Source: Pseudomonadota bacterium
GTDB lineage: Bacteria; Pseudomonadota; Gammaproteobacteria; Steroidobacterales; GCA-2729495
Assembly (NCBI GenBank): GCA_963204745.1
Contig: CAUJHF010000017.1
Coordinates: 62,001 to 126,000 of the forward strand
Direction: 5' to 3'
Length of the DNA: 64,000 bases
Of this stretch, positions 38,791 to 49,082 are shown one piece after another. Numbering within the stretch: position 1 is the first letter of the stretch; the number at the start of each line of letters is the position of its first letter. The position numbers were made by a program, and so were the translations under genes. The notes under the pieces are model-generated. The model ran no database searches. It was not told the origin of the DNA and saw only the letters and a list, made by a program, of their open reading frames with translations.

Positions 38791-39432
38791 GTGCCCATCG
38801 ATATTCCTGGTGTTGCGCGTTGGTCTGAATCTGCTGCAGAGGGTCTGCATGCACCTGGCACCAGGGCTTTCCCGTCTTTGCCCAGCGGGTTCCCGGAACT
38901 CGATGCGATGCTGGGCGGTGGTTGGCCGACCGGGGGGTTGACCGAACTGCTGATAGAGGCGGGCGCTTCGGCCGAACTCGGTCTGCTCAGTCCGGTGCTG
39001 ACCCGCCTCACCTGTGGAGATGCCACGGTGGATCCGGCCTGGGTCATGCTGATTGCGCCTCCGTGGATTCCCTATGCGCCGGGGCTCTGCTGGCAAGGTC
39101 TTGCGCTCTCCAGGGTGCTGGTAATCGATGTACGGCAAGCTGCAGATGCCCTGTGGGCGATGGAAGCAGCGCTTGGATCGGGCGCCTGCGCTGGCATCAT
39201 CGCCTGGGCCGGTACAGCTGGCCGGGTTGCCCTGCAAAGACTGCATCTGCTGGCAGGCAAGCGGCCGGTCTGGTCTGTACTGATAAGGGCGGCACGCTTT
39301 CGTCGCGAACGTTCGCCGGCCATGTTGCGCCTGCAGCTGCATTTGCAGCCCGGCATGCAGGCTGCTGTGTGCGTGGAGATATTCAAGAACCGCTTGCGTG
39401 CTGCAGGCACGGTCAGGGTTGTCTTGCCGTGA
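38791..39432 (+). CDS. imuA: ImuA, RecA-like translesion accessory protein
   Basis: LPSGFPELDAMLGGGWPTGGLTELLIEAGASAELGLL; between lexA and imuB. Confidence 0.9.
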   Translation: MPIDIPGVARWSESAAEGLHAPGTRAFPSLPSGFPELDAMLGGGWPTGGLTELLIEAGASAELGLLSPVLTRLTCGDATVDPAWVMLIAPPWIPYAPGLCWQGLALSRVLVIDVRQAADALWAMEAALGSGACAGIIAWAGTAGRVALQRLHLLAGKRPVWSVLIRAARFRRERSPAMLRLQLHLQPGMQAAVCVEIFKNRLRAAGTVRVVLP

Positions 39433-40706
39433 GTTCTTCATCGCCACTCTGGCTGTGCGCCTGGCTGCCGGCCGGGCCGCTGGAAGCCATCGTGATGGAG
39501 CAACTGGCTGGCTGGGCTGCAGGGTTTACACCAGGTGTGAGCATCGAGGCAGACCAGGCGCTGCTGCTGGAAATCCGCGGCAGCCTGCAACTGTTTGGTG
39601 GTCCGGAAAGGATACAGACCCTGCTGCGGCAGGGATTGCACGCGTGCGGTCATGAACCGGTCATCAGCTGCACGCCGACCGTACGTGGATCGCTGTGGCT
39701 GGCCCGTGCGGGTATTGAATGTACCTTGCTGACCCGGGATGAACTGCGTCACCGGCTGTTGCCGGTCTCTGTGGAGCATCTGGGCTGGCCGGCTGCCACA
39801 ATGAAGATGCTGGCCCAGATGGGCATCAGGACGCTGGGTGAGTGTGTGCGACTGCCGAGACAGGGGTTTGCACGCAGGTTTGGCCCGGCAAGACTGCATG
39901 AACTGGATCAGGGCTTCGGACGCAGTCCCGAGTTGCGGCGACCGCATGTCGTGCCGGAACATTTTGCCGATACGCTGGAATTGCCGGTTGAGACGACATG
40001 CGTCGATGCCTTGCTGGCAGGCTTTCAGCGGCTTCTGTCCCGGCTCGGCGAGCGCCTGAAATCACGGCAGGCGAGTGCAGAGACATTGCAGTGTGATCTC
40101 CGGCATCCGGATGGCAGCCATACAGAGCTGCATATCCGCCTGTGCAGGCCTGCCGCAAGCGCCGCTGCATTCACCGAACTGTTGCGTCTGCGTCTGGGGG
40201 CGCTGGTATTGCCCGCACCGGTCACGCTGCTGGTGCTCAAGGCCAGGTTATCGACAGGCCAGGAAGCAACCGGCAGCGATCTGCTCGGTCGTGAACTGCA
40301 GGCGGACAGCGACCTGTCCGGTCTGCTGGAGAGATTGCGCGCCCGGCTTGGTCGGCATGCGGTGCGGGGACTCGCGCTGGTTGATGAATATCGCCCTGAG
40401 CGGGCCTGGCGTCCCGTCAGCAATCCGCTGGGCACGAACCGGAGGGTATCGCGACAGGCTCCGGGATGCAGACCGGTGTGGATACTGCCAGTGCCACAGT
40501 TACTGCAACGGGCTGCCGGACAGCCGGTGCATGACGGAGCGCTCTGCCTGGAGCGTGGTCCGGAGCGCATAGAAACCGGCTGGTGGGACGGAGACGATAT
40601 ACGCCGTGATTACTACGTCGCACGCAATCGTCGTGGTGTGCGCTTATGGGTTTACCAGGATCTGCGCAGCGTAGCGAACTGGTATCTGCATGGCATCTTC
40701 GGCTGA
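39429..40706 (+). CDS. imuB: ImuB, Y-family polymerase-like protein
   Basis: LWLCAWLPAGPLEAIVMEQLAGWAAGFTPGVSIEADQALLLEIRGSLQLFGG; C-terminal RNRRGVRLWVYQDL; GTG at 39429. Confidence 0.92.
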   Translation: MSSSSPLWLCAWLPAGPLEAIVMEQLAGWAAGFTPGVSIEADQALLLEIRGSLQLFGGPERIQTLLRQGLHACGHEPVISCTPTVRGSLWLARAGIECTLLTRDELRHRLLPVSVEHLGWPAATMKMLAQMGIRTLGECVRLPRQGFARRFGPARLHELDQGFGRSPELRRPHVVPEHFADTLELPVETTCVDALLAGFQRLLSRLGERLKSRQASAETLQCDLRHPDGSHTELHIRLCRPAASAAAFTELLRLRLGALVLPAPVTLLVLKARLSTGQEATGSDLLGRELQADSDLSGLLERLRARLGRHAVRGLALVDEYRPERAWRPVSNPLGTNRRVSRQAPGCRPVWILPVPQLLQRAAGQPVHDGALCLERGPERIETGWWDGDDIRRDYYVARNRRGVRLWVYQDLRSVANWYLHGIFG

Positions 40707-43700
40707 CAGTAATGCTGGCCTCCCGGCATACGCAGAACTGCATTGCATCAGCAACTACAGTTTTCTGCGCGGGGCATCGCATCCGGCTGAACTCGTGGCA
40801 CAGGCCGCTGCACTGGGTTACACGGCGCTGGCGTTGACCGATGAATGTTCTGTCGCCGGTATCGTCCGCGCTCATGTCGCTGCCCGCAGGCATGCGATAC
40901 AGCTCATCATCGGCAGCGAATTGCGACTGGCCGATGGTCTGCACCTCGTCCTGTTGGCTACTGACCGCGAGGACTATGCGGCGCTCTGCGCGCTGATCAC
41001 CTGCGGTCGCCGGGCTGCCGTCAAGGGCAGTTACCATCTGTCGCGTTCCGACCTGGAAGCACTCGGTATGGCCTGCTGCGTGCTGTGGGTGCCTGCCGCA
41101 GATCCGCAGCTGGCTGATGCCCTCTGGCTGAAACAGCACTTTGCAGGGCGAGTCTGGCTGGCGATTGAACTGCATGCGGGCGGTGACGATCATCGCCGTG
41201 CCCGGCAGCTGGCTGAACTGGCCGCCGCTGCCGGTATACCTGCGGTTGCTGCCGGCGATGTGCATATGCATGTGCGCGGCCGGCGTGCGTTGCAGGACAC
41301 GCTCACTGCAATTCGCAGCAGGCAACCGCTGGGCAGTGGCAGTCACATCCTTTATCAAAATGGCGAACGGCATCTGCGCAGCCGTGCCTCGCTTGCACAG
41401 ATCTATCCGGCAGAACTGCTGGACAACACGCTGGAGATTGCCCGTCGCTGCAGTTTTTCCCTGGATGAGCTGCGTTACCGCTATCCGCAGGAGCTGGTGC
41501 CGGCAGGCCATACGCCTGCCAGCTACCTGCATTCACGCGTGATGGCAGGACTGCAGGAACGCTGGCCGGGCGGGCCACCGCCGCAGGTCATCCAGCTCGT
41601 GAAGCATGAGCTGGAACTGATTACAGAACTCCGCTACGAAGCCTATTTCCTGACCGTAGACGATATCGTGCGCTTCGCACGCGGCCGCGGCATCCTCTGC
41701 CAGGGGCGCGGCTCGGCAGCGAACTCCGCTGTGTGTTTCTGTCTGGGTATCACGGCAGTCGATCCGGCCCGCATGTCGATGCTCTTCGAGCGCTTCATTT
41801 CCCGTGAGCGGAATGAACCGCCGGATATAGACGTGGATTTCGAGCATGAGCGACGCGAAGAAGTCATCCAGTACATCTACGCCAAATATGGTCGCGACAG
41901 GGCGGCGCTGACGGCGACGGTGATCAGCTACTCGCCGCGCAGTGCGATCCGTGATGTGGGTCGTGCGTTGGGGCTTTCGCCTGGGCAAACAGGAAAAATC
42001 GCCCGTTCCGTGCAGTGGTGGGATGGTCACGCCGTACAGCCGGAGCAGCTTGTCGAAGCAGGTCTGGATCCGGCCAGTCCGGTCGTGCATCGGCTCATCA
42101 GCCTGGTCAGGGAACTGAACGGATTTCCTCGTCATCTCTCCCAGCATGTTGGCGGCTTCGTGATTTCCGGCGAGCCGCTGTCGCGACTGGTACCCGTCGA
42201 AAATGCCGCCATGGCCGGGCGTACGGTTATTCAGTGGGACAAAAATGACCTCGATGAACTCGGCCTGCTCAAGGTGGATATCCTCGCTCTTGGCATGCTT
42301 TCGGCGATCCGGCGGAGCTTTGCGCTGATCCGGGACTATTCCGGTCGGGAACTCAGCCTGGCCACGGTACCGGTTGAAGATCCGGTGGTCTACGCGATGA
42401 TCTGTCGCGCTGACACGATGGGTGTGTTCCAGATCGAGTCGCGGGCCCAGATGGCTATGCTGCCGCGGCTCCGGCCGCGCTGTTATTACGATCTGGTGAT
42501 AGAAGTGGCTTTGGTGCGTCCCGGGCCGATCCAGGGCGACATGGTTCATCCCTATCTGCGCCGACGGAATGGCGAAGAGCCGGTCAGCTATCCTGGTCCT
42601 GAAGTGCGACAGGTGCTGGAGCGGACGCTAGGCGTACCGATCTTCCAGGAGCAAGTCATGCAGCTGGCTGTCGTCGCAGCGGGTTTTACGCCAGGTGAGG
42701 CCGACCAGTTGCGTCGTGCGATGGCAACATGGCAGCGGCGCGGCGGTCTGGAGTCTTTTGAGGAACGACTCATTGCCGGCATGCGTGAGCGGCATTACAC
42801 GCCGGAATTTGCGCAGCAGGTCTGCAAACAGATCCGCGGTTTCGGCGAGTACGGTTTCCCCGAGTCACATGCGGCAAGTTTTGCCCTGCTGGTTTATGTA
42901 TCCGCCTGGCTCAAGACGCACGAGCCGGCTGCATTCAGCTGCGCACTGCTGAACAGCCAGCCGATGGGGTTCTATGCGCCGGCACAACTGGTCCGGAATG
43001 CCCGACGCAGCGGTGTCGAGGTCCGGCCGGTGGACGTGAATCGCAGTCAGTGGGAGTGCACGCTGGAAGGCGGGTCAGCCGGTCAGCCGGCATTGCGCCT
43101 TGGGCTGTGTTTGACCGGTGGGCTGAGCCGGGATGCTGCTGCGCGTCTGCTGGAGGCGCGTGGGCAGCAGGCCTTTGCCGACGTAGAGGACCTGCAGGCG
43201 CGAACCAGCTTGCAGCAGTATGAACTCGGTGCCCTGGCTGCAGCGGGAGCGCTGGCGGACATCGCCGGGCACCGTTACCGGGCGCGCTGGGAAGTTGCCG
43301 GTACGGAACCGGCGTTGCCGTTGTTCCCGGTATCGGGGGTGGCGGAGGGCATTCCGCTGCTGCGCTCGCCGACCGAGCCAGAGGACATCAGCGGGGACTA
43401 TGCAAGCATGGGACTCAGCCTCGGCCGTCATCCGCTGGCTTTGCTGCGCAGTGAGCTGCAGCGACAGGGCTTTGTAACCGCCGAAGATCTTCGTGACATG
43501 GCAGAGCATGATCCGGTGCGGATAGCCGGTCTGGTGATCACTCGCCAGAGGCCCGGCAGTGCCGGTGGCGTGATCTTTGTAACGCTGGAAGATGAAACCG
43601 GCTATGTGAATCTGATCGTCTGGCCGCAGATCGCGGATCAGCAACGCCGGGCCCTGCTCGGTTCACGCCTGCTGGCTGTCCGGGGGCGGATACAGCGTCA

Positions 43701-43791
43701 GGGCGACGTGCTGCATGTCGTCGTGTCCCGGATTGAGGATCGCAGTGCTGCGCTTGGTGCGCTGACCGTCCACAGTCGCGATTTCGCCTGA
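40690..43791 (+). CDS. dnaE2: Error-prone DNA polymerase DnaE2 (ImuC)
   Basis: PHP domain YAELHCISNYSFLRGASHPAELV; PDIDVDFEHERREEVIQYIYAKYGRD; 1033 aa. Confidence 0.97.
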   Translation: MASSADSNAGLPAYAELHCISNYSFLRGASHPAELVAQAAALGYTALALTDECSVAGIVRAHVAARRHAIQLIIGSELRLADGLHLVLLATDREDYAALCALITCGRRAAVKGSYHLSRSDLEALGMACCVLWVPAADPQLADALWLKQHFAGRVWLAIELHAGGDDHRRARQLAELAAAAGIPAVAAGDVHMHVRGRRALQDTLTAIRSRQPLGSGSHILYQNGERHLRSRASLAQIYPAELLDNTLEIARRCSFSLDELRYRYPQELVPAGHTPASYLHSRVMAGLQERWPGGPPPQVIQLVKHELELITELRYEAYFLTVDDIVRFARGRGILCQGRGSAANSAVCFCLGITAVDPARMSMLFERFISRERNEPPDIDVDFEHERREEVIQYIYAKYGRDRAALTATVISYSPRSAIRDVGRALGLSPGQTGKIARSVQWWDGHAVQPEQLVEAGLDPASPVVHRLISLVRELNGFPRHLSQHVGGFVISGEPLSRLVPVENAAMAGRTVIQWDKNDLDELGLLKVDILALGMLSAIRRSFALIRDYSGRELSLATVPVEDPVVYAMICRADTMGVFQIESRAQMAMLPRLRPRCYYDLVIEVALVRPGPIQGDMVHPYLRRRNGEEPVSYPGPEVRQVLERTLGVPIFQEQVMQLAVVAAGFTPGEADQLRRAMATWQRRGGLESFEERLIAGMRERHYTPEFAQQVCKQIRGFGEYGFPESHAASFALLVYVSAWLKTHEPAAFSCALLNSQPMGFYAPAQLVRNARRSGVEVRPVDVNRSQWECTLEGGSAGQPALRLGLCLTGGLSRDAAARLLEARGQQAFADVEDLQARTSLQQYELGALAAAGALADIAGHRYRARWEVAGTEPALPLFPVSGVAEGIPLLRSPTEPEDISGDYASMGLSLGRHPLALLRSELQRQGFVTAEDLRDMAEHDPVRIAGLVITRQRPGSAGGVIFVTLEDETGYVNLIVWPQIADQQRRALLGSRLLAVRGRIQRQGDVLHVVVSRIEDRSAALGALTVHSRDFA

Positions 43792-43815
43792 TGCACGCAG
43801 CCCGCCGGTTCGCAG

Positions 43816-44136
43816 CTAGTCGACGACCTTGAAATCGTCGAAGTCCTCGATTTCCCGTGCCACGCGACGGCGTTCAAGAAAGTCCTCGAGTTTGCGCCGG
43901 GCGGAAATCATGTCGGGCTTGCTCACGAAGCGAGACCCGGCTTCCAGCTCGGCAATGAGCCCTTCCACATTGATTTCTACCGAAGGCTCACCGATGTTGT
44001 CGCCGATCAGGGTGTCGTCTGCATCTCCGGCATCAGAATCGGCTTCGATTTCATCCAGCTCGTCCACGGTCTCCGGCGGTGGTTCCTTGAGGAAAACCTT
44101 TTCCGGTACTTTCTGTACAACAGCTTTGCGGCCCAT
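43816..44136 (-). CDS. Conserved acidic protein of unknown function
   Basis: MGRKAVVQKVPEKVFLKEPPPETVDELDEIEADSD...VEGLIAELEAGSRFVSKPDMISARRKLEDFLERRRVAREIEDFDDFKVVD; start at 44136 preferred over 44184. Confidence 0.65.
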   Translation of the reverse strand: MGRKAVVQKVPEKVFLKEPPPETVDELDEIEADSDAGDADDTLIGDNIGEPSVEINVEGLIAELEAGSRFVSKPDMISARRKLEDFLERRRVAREIEDFDDFKVVD

Positions 44137-44261
44137 GCGAACTTCCTTATGTTCAAAGCGCACGCCGTTTTTATAATGACGCAACTGCGGTCTGGCAATA
44201 CCAGTTTCCCTGATTTGTGAACTGATACCGCTTCCGGTTCGCAGCGGCCGGTAAACAGCTG

Positions 44262-45476
44262 TCAGCCGACCAGCTGGTTGAGCTCAAAGATCGGCAGCAG
44301 GATTGCCAGGACAATGACCAGAACGATCACGCCCATGCCGACGATCAGGGCCGGTTCTAGGATCCCGAGCAGGGCGGCTATCAGCCCGTCCATTTCCCGT
44401 TCCTGGTTCAATGCGGCCCGCGTCAGCATCATCTCCAGTTCACCGCTGGCTTCGCCACTGGAGATCAGGTGGATGCAGATGGGTGGGAAATAACCGGCAA
44501 CGGCCAGCGACTTGCCGATCGGTGCCCCCTCACGAACCCTGTCGGCAGCCGCTTCAACAGCCTCGCGCATCGGTACATTGGTCACCACTTCGGCGGCAAT
44601 GCGCAGCCCTTCGAGCACCGGTACACCGCTGCCGCTCAGAATACTGAGCGTACGGGTGAAGCGTGCCGTATTGGAACCGCGGACCAGCTTGGCGACCAGA
44701 GGCAGGCGCAGCAGCAACAGATCGAAACGCCGCCTGGGGCCAGGCTGGCGCAAGGCGCGGCGTATGCCAAAGCCGGCGGCAACCATGGCCAGCAGCAGCA
44801 AAACACCATAGTTACGCAGGAAATCGCTGATGGCGATCAGCATGACCGTGAGCCCGGGCAGATCCCTGCCGGTATTGGTAAATACGCCCACGACCTTGGG
44901 TACAACGTAAACAAGCATGCCGCTGACGATCAGCAATGCGAGACAGGACAGCACGACCGGATAGATCATGGCGTGCTGAACCTTCTGTCGCAGCACCTGC
45001 CGGCTCTCCGTGTAGTCGGCAAGACGTTCAAGCACGGCATCCAGGTGCCCGGACTGCTCACCTGCTGCAACGGTGGCCCGGTAGATTTCCGGGAAGGCCT
45101 GCGGAAAATCGCCGAATCCATCGGCCAGGGTATGTCCCTCCATCACCCGTGAGCGCACGCCGAGCAGGATGCTCTTCACCCGCGGTGATTCGGTCTGCTC
45201 GGAAACCGCAAGCAGTGCCTCTTCCAGTGGCAGCGAGGAATGCACGAGTGTCGCGAGTTGCCGGGTTATGAGCGCGAGATCGGCGGCCGACATGCTCCGG
45301 CGGAAGCTGAATGATTTCTGCCGTGAGGCTTCCTGTTTCGCGACCTCAGATACCTCGATCGGCAGCAACTGCTTTTCACGCAGCAGCTGGCGCACCTGCC
45401 GGGCCGTATCGCCTTCGAGTATCCCCCGGCGTTCCTTCCCGGCCGCATCGACCGCGGTATATTCGAATGCGCCCAT
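44262..45476 (-). CDS. gspF: Type II secretion inner-membrane protein GspF
   Basis: [39 protein letters not shown] and C-terminal LEPALIVGMGVIVLVIVLAILLPIFELNQLV. Confidence 0.96.
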   Translation of the reverse strand: MGAFEYTAVDAAGKERRGILEGDTARQVRQLLREKQLLPIEVSEVAKQEASRQKSFSFRRSMSAADLALITRQLATLVHSSLPLEEALLAVSEQTESPRVKSILLGVRSRVMEGHTLADGFGDFPQAFPEIYRATVAAGEQSGHLDAVLERLADYTESRQVLRQKVQHAMIYPVVLSCLALLIVSGMLVYVVPKVVGVFTNTGRDLPGLTVMLIAISDFLRNYGVLLLLAMVAAGFGIRRALRQPGPRRRFDLLLLRLPLVAKLVRGSNTARFTRTLSILSGSGVPVLEGLRIAAEVVTNVPMREAVEAAADRVREGAPIGKSLAVAGYFPPICIHLISSGEASGELEMMLTRAALNQEREMDGLIAALLGILEPALIVGMGVIVLVIVLAILLPIFELNQLVG

Positions 45477-47083
45477 CAGTCAGAACGGGTAACGCGCAGC
45501 ACCTCTTCGAGCGTGGTGATGCCGGCAAGTGCCTTGCGCAGGCCGTCGTCACGGATGCTGGGGCTGCGAGTGCGTGCATAGCGCTCCAGCTGTTGCTCGC
45601 TGGCGCCATCGTGAATCATGGTCCGGAGTTCGTCGTCAATGGTCACGAGTTCGTAAATGCCGGTGCGTCCGCGGTAGCCCGGGCTGCCGGCCAGCATCGC
45701 CGCCTCGTCCGGATGGTAAAGCAGGGGCGGGTGTGCCGGATCGATGCCCAGCGTGCGGCATTCATATTCGCGTGCGGTATAGGCGACCCTGGTGGCCGGG
45801 TCGAGTACGCGTACCAGCCGCTGTGCCAGTACGCCGATCAGGCTGGATGACAGCAGGAAAGGCTCGACGCCCATGTCGCGTAGCCGGGTCACGGCGCCGA
45901 CAGCCGTATTGGTATGCAGTGTAGACAGCACGAGGTGACCGGTCAGACTCGCCTGTACGGCGATTTCTGCCGTTTCCAGGTCACGAATCTCACCGACCAT
46001 CACCACATCGGGATCCTGGCGCAGGATGGCACGCAAGCCGCGGGCAAAGGTCATCTCGACTTTGGTGTTGACCTGTGACTGACCGATGCCGTCGATGTAA
46101 TACTCGATCGGATCCTCGACCGTCATGATGTTGCGCGTGTCGTCGTTGATCCGCTCCAGTGCCGCGTAGAGGGTGGTGGTTTTACCGGAACCGGTCGGGC
46201 CGGTGACGAGAATGATGCCGTGCGGTTTGTGGATCAGTTCGTCGACGATGCCCTTGGAGTCGGCGTCCATGCCCAGGCTTTCGAGCTCAAGACGGCCGGC
46301 GTGTTTGTCGAGCAGGCGGAGCACGACCCGCTCACCGTGCCCGGACGGCATCGTGGAAACGCGAACGTCGACCGCGCGCCCGGCAATGCGCAGTGAGAAA
46401 CGTCCGTCCTGCGGCAGCCGCTTTTCGGCAATATCGAGCTTTGACATGACCTTTATGCGCGACACCACCAGCGGAGCGACGGCACGTCTGGACTGCAGTA
46501 CCTCGCGAAGCACGCCGTCAATACGGAAGCGCACGACCAGCCGGTTCTCAAAAGGTTCGATGTGTATATCCGATGCGTTGTCCTTTACGGCCGAGGTCAG
46601 CAGCGCATTGATCAGCCGGATGATCGGCGCATCGTCATCGCTTTCGAGCAGGTCGGATGGTTCAGGCAGGTCCTGCGCGACGCGAAACAGGTCGGTGTCT
46701 TCACCGAGTCCGTCCACCATCTGCATGGTGGTATTCGATTCGCGTTCGTATGTCTGCTGCAGTTGCCTGTCGAACTCGTCTGCTGCGACCACCTTGAGAC
46801 ACAGCGGTGTGTCGATGAAACGCCGCACTTCAGACACGGTGGCGAGGCGCACATCTTGCCGTACCAGCAGCAGTGGACGGCCATTCTCGAATCCGCTGAT
46901 CAGTACGCCGTGGCGTTTGGCAAATGCAAACGGCAGCAACTGGCTGCGCGGGTCACCAAGTGCGACAGCATGCGGTGCAATCGCCGCATCGCCGACGATG
47001 ATTTCCAGTTCCGGTTCGGCGCTGGCCAGTTCAGGTATCGCCGGGTTCACCTGTTTCTCCCTGAGGCGCCTCACGAAGATCAA
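45476..47083 (-). CDS. gspE: Type II secretion ATPase GspE
   Basis: [69 protein letters not shown]; start may be downstream of 47083. Confidence 0.95.
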   Translation of the reverse strand: MIFVRRLREKQVNPAIPELASAEPELEIIVGDAAIAPHAVALGDPRSQLLPFAFAKRHGVLISGFENGRPLLLVRQDVRLATVSEVRRFIDTPLCLKVVAADEFDRQLQQTYERESNTTMQMVDGLGEDTDLFRVAQDLPEPSDLLESDDDAPIIRLINALLTSAVKDNASDIHIEPFENRLVVRFRIDGVLREVLQSRRAVAPLVVSRIKVMSKLDIAEKRLPQDGRFSLRIAGRAVDVRVSTMPSGHGERVVLRLLDKHAGRLELESLGMDADSKGIVDELIHKPHGIILVTGPTGSGKTTTLYAALERINDDTRNIMTVEDPIEYYIDGIGQSQVNTKVEMTFARGLRAILRQDPDVVMVGEIRDLETAEIAVQASLTGHLVLSTLHTNTAVGAVTRLRDMGVEPFLLSSSLIGVLAQRLVRVLDPATRVAYTAREYECRTLGIDPAHPPLLYHPDEAAMLAGSPGYRGRTGIYELVTIDDELRTMIHDGASEQQLERYARTRSPSIRDDGLRKALAGITTLEEVLRVTRSD

Positions 47084-49082
47084 TGACCGGCGGTTCGGTA
47101 CCTGCGGCCGGCGGCTCGATGGCCGGTATTTCCGGCAGCACGGTGCGGGGCGTCCGCGGCATCAGCCGTACATTCCTGGGCCGGGTCAGCAGTTGCTGAT
47201 CGCGTATGTAGTTGTATTTGGTGTTGGTTTCAAAGGCAGCCTGAACGTTATCGCGCAGAATCGTGGGTTTGATGAAGACCATCAGGTTGGTCTTGGTCTT
47301 GGTGGTTTCATTGTTGCGGAACAGGGCACCGAGCAGCGGGATGCGACCGAGGATGGGTACCCGCTGTTGCTTTTCACTGACCTGGTCCTGGATCAAGCCG
47401 CCGAGCACCAGTGTTGCACCGTCCTGAACGATGACCGTCGTATTGATGGAGCGGTTGCTGGTGATCAGGTCTACAGCGGCACTGCTGGGCAGCAGAGAGG
47501 AAATCTCCTGGGCGATTTTCAGGCGAACCGCATCGCCTTCGTTGATCTGTGGTGTGAGTTTCAGTGACAGGCCGACCTGTTCGCGCTGGATGGTCTGGAA
47601 GGGATTTACCGTGTTCGTGGTGGTGCCGCCAGTACTGCCGTTGGTGTAACTGCCGGTCACGAACGGCACTTCCTGGCCAACCTTGATCTCGGCCTCCTCG
47701 TTGTCGAGCGTCACCAGAACCGGTGTGCCGATGATATTAGAGGTGCCGTCCGACTCGAGCGCCTCGAGGAGGGCCACAAAACTGACGCCGGAATCCCGAA
47801 GTCGGCCGATGCCGAGAGTCAGGCCGTCGCCAACAAGCGAAGCCGGGCTGGTCGTGCTGGTACCGTCGCCAAGCAGCGCACCCGCCACGCCAGTGACGCC
47901 CGTCGTGCCCGGAAACTTGGTGAGACCCACCGCATTGTCGAGGTTGGCGTTGCCCACGGCCCAGGTGACACCGAGTTCGGCGGCCCGGTCTGACGTTACC
48001 TCCACAATGACCGCTTCGACCAGTACCTGCGCACGCCGGATGTCCAGCTTGTCGATGATCGCCATCATCGACTTCATGATCTTCGGCGGAGCGGTAATGA
48101 TGAGCGCGTTCGTCGAGTCGTCGGCCCAGATGCCGATTTCACCGCGCTGGGCCGGCGGAGCGGCATCCTTGCCGGCCGCTGCCTGTGCACCGCTACCGGA
48201 GTACTGGCTCTGCAGCTTGGTGGCCAGATCTGTGGCGTTGGTGTAACGCAGATAACGGACCTGTGTATCGCCACCTTCTTCCAGCGGGGTATCCAAATGT
48301 GTGATCAGTGCACGGTAGCGGAGCCGGTCGTCCGTGGCGCCTGTGATGAGCACGCTGTTGGTGCGTTCATCGGCGACTACGGTGATGCGCGGCCCGCCGG
48401 CGCCTTCGCCCTGCTGTGCGCCCTGGTTAAGGGCGGCAACCAGCTTGACGATCTCGGTTGCGGAAGCGTGCTCCAGACGGATCACTTCGTAGTCCTGATC
48501 GGCGGCCTGGTCGATACGCGAGATGATGTGGGCCATACGGTCCACGTTAGAGGCACGGTCGCTGATGATCAGCAGGTTGGAGGGCGGGTGTGCAGCGAGA
48601 TGACCGTATTGCGGAATCAGCGGACGCAGTATTGGCACCAGCTGCGCGGCCGCAACGTTCTGTACGGCGATAACCCGCGTCACGATGTCATCCGGCCGCT
48701 GGCCACCGCCGCTTTCGAGTTCCGCGCCGGGCATCTGCCGGGCATTGGCATCGGGAAGGATCTTGATGACATCGCCAGCCGGTACGGCCACAAAGCCATA
48801 GACGGAGAGTATCGACAGAAAGGCTTCGTAGAATGCATCGGGACTCATCGGCGCCACCGACAGCATGGTGACCTGCGCCTTGACCCGCGGGTCGAGAATG
48901 AAATTCTTGCCCGTGACTTCGCCGACTGCCTCGATAACCTGACGGATATCGGCGTCCTTGTAGTTGGGGGTAATAGTGGTGCCAGTTGCCGCGTGCAGCT
49001 GAGCGGTACCCGAAAGGCACAGAAGCAATGCCAGGACAGCGGACAACGGGCCGCGGGCAACTGAATATTTGTTGTACATCAC
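47031..49082 (-). CDS. gspD: Type II secretion secretin GspD
   Basis: N-domains then [10 protein letters not shown]..., [32 protein letters not shown]. Confidence 0.96.
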   Translation of the reverse strand: MMYNKYSVARGPLSAVLALLLCLSGTAQLHAATGTTITPNYKDADIRQVIEAVGEVTGKNFILDPRVKAQVTMLSVAPMSPDAFYEAFLSILSVYGFVAVPAGDVIKILPDANARQMPGAELESGGGQRPDDIVTRVIAVQNVAAAQLVPILRPLIPQYGHLAAHPPSNLLIISDRASNVDRMAHIISRIDQAADQDYEVIRLEHASATEIVKLVAALNQGAQQGEGAGGPRITVVADERTNSVLITGATDDRLRYRALITHLDTPLEEGGDTQVRYLRYTNATDLATKLQSQYSGSGAQAAAGKDAAPPAQRGEIGIWADDSTNALIITAPPKIMKSMMAIIDKLDIRRAQVLVEAVIVEVTSDRAAELGVTWAVGNANLDNAVGLTKFPGTTGVTGVAGALLGDGTSTTSPASLVGDGLTLGIGRLRDSGVSFVALLEALESDGTSNIIGTPVLVTLDNEEAEIKVGQEVPFVTGSYTNGSTGGTTTNTVNPFQTIQREQVGLSLKLTPQINEGDAVRLKIAQEISSLLPSSAAVDLITSNRSINTTVIVQDGATLVLGGLIQDQVSEKQQRVPILGRIPLLGALFRNNETTKTKTNLMVFIKPTILRDNVQAAFETNTKYNYIRDQQLLTRPRNVRLMPRTPRTVLPEIPAIEPPAAGTEPPVIDLREAPQGETGEPGDT

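Noticed and set aside
46173-47567. 464-aa plus-strand ORF antisense to gspE/gspD
   Set aside because: Ser/Arg-rich shadow translation spanning two genuine T2SS genes.
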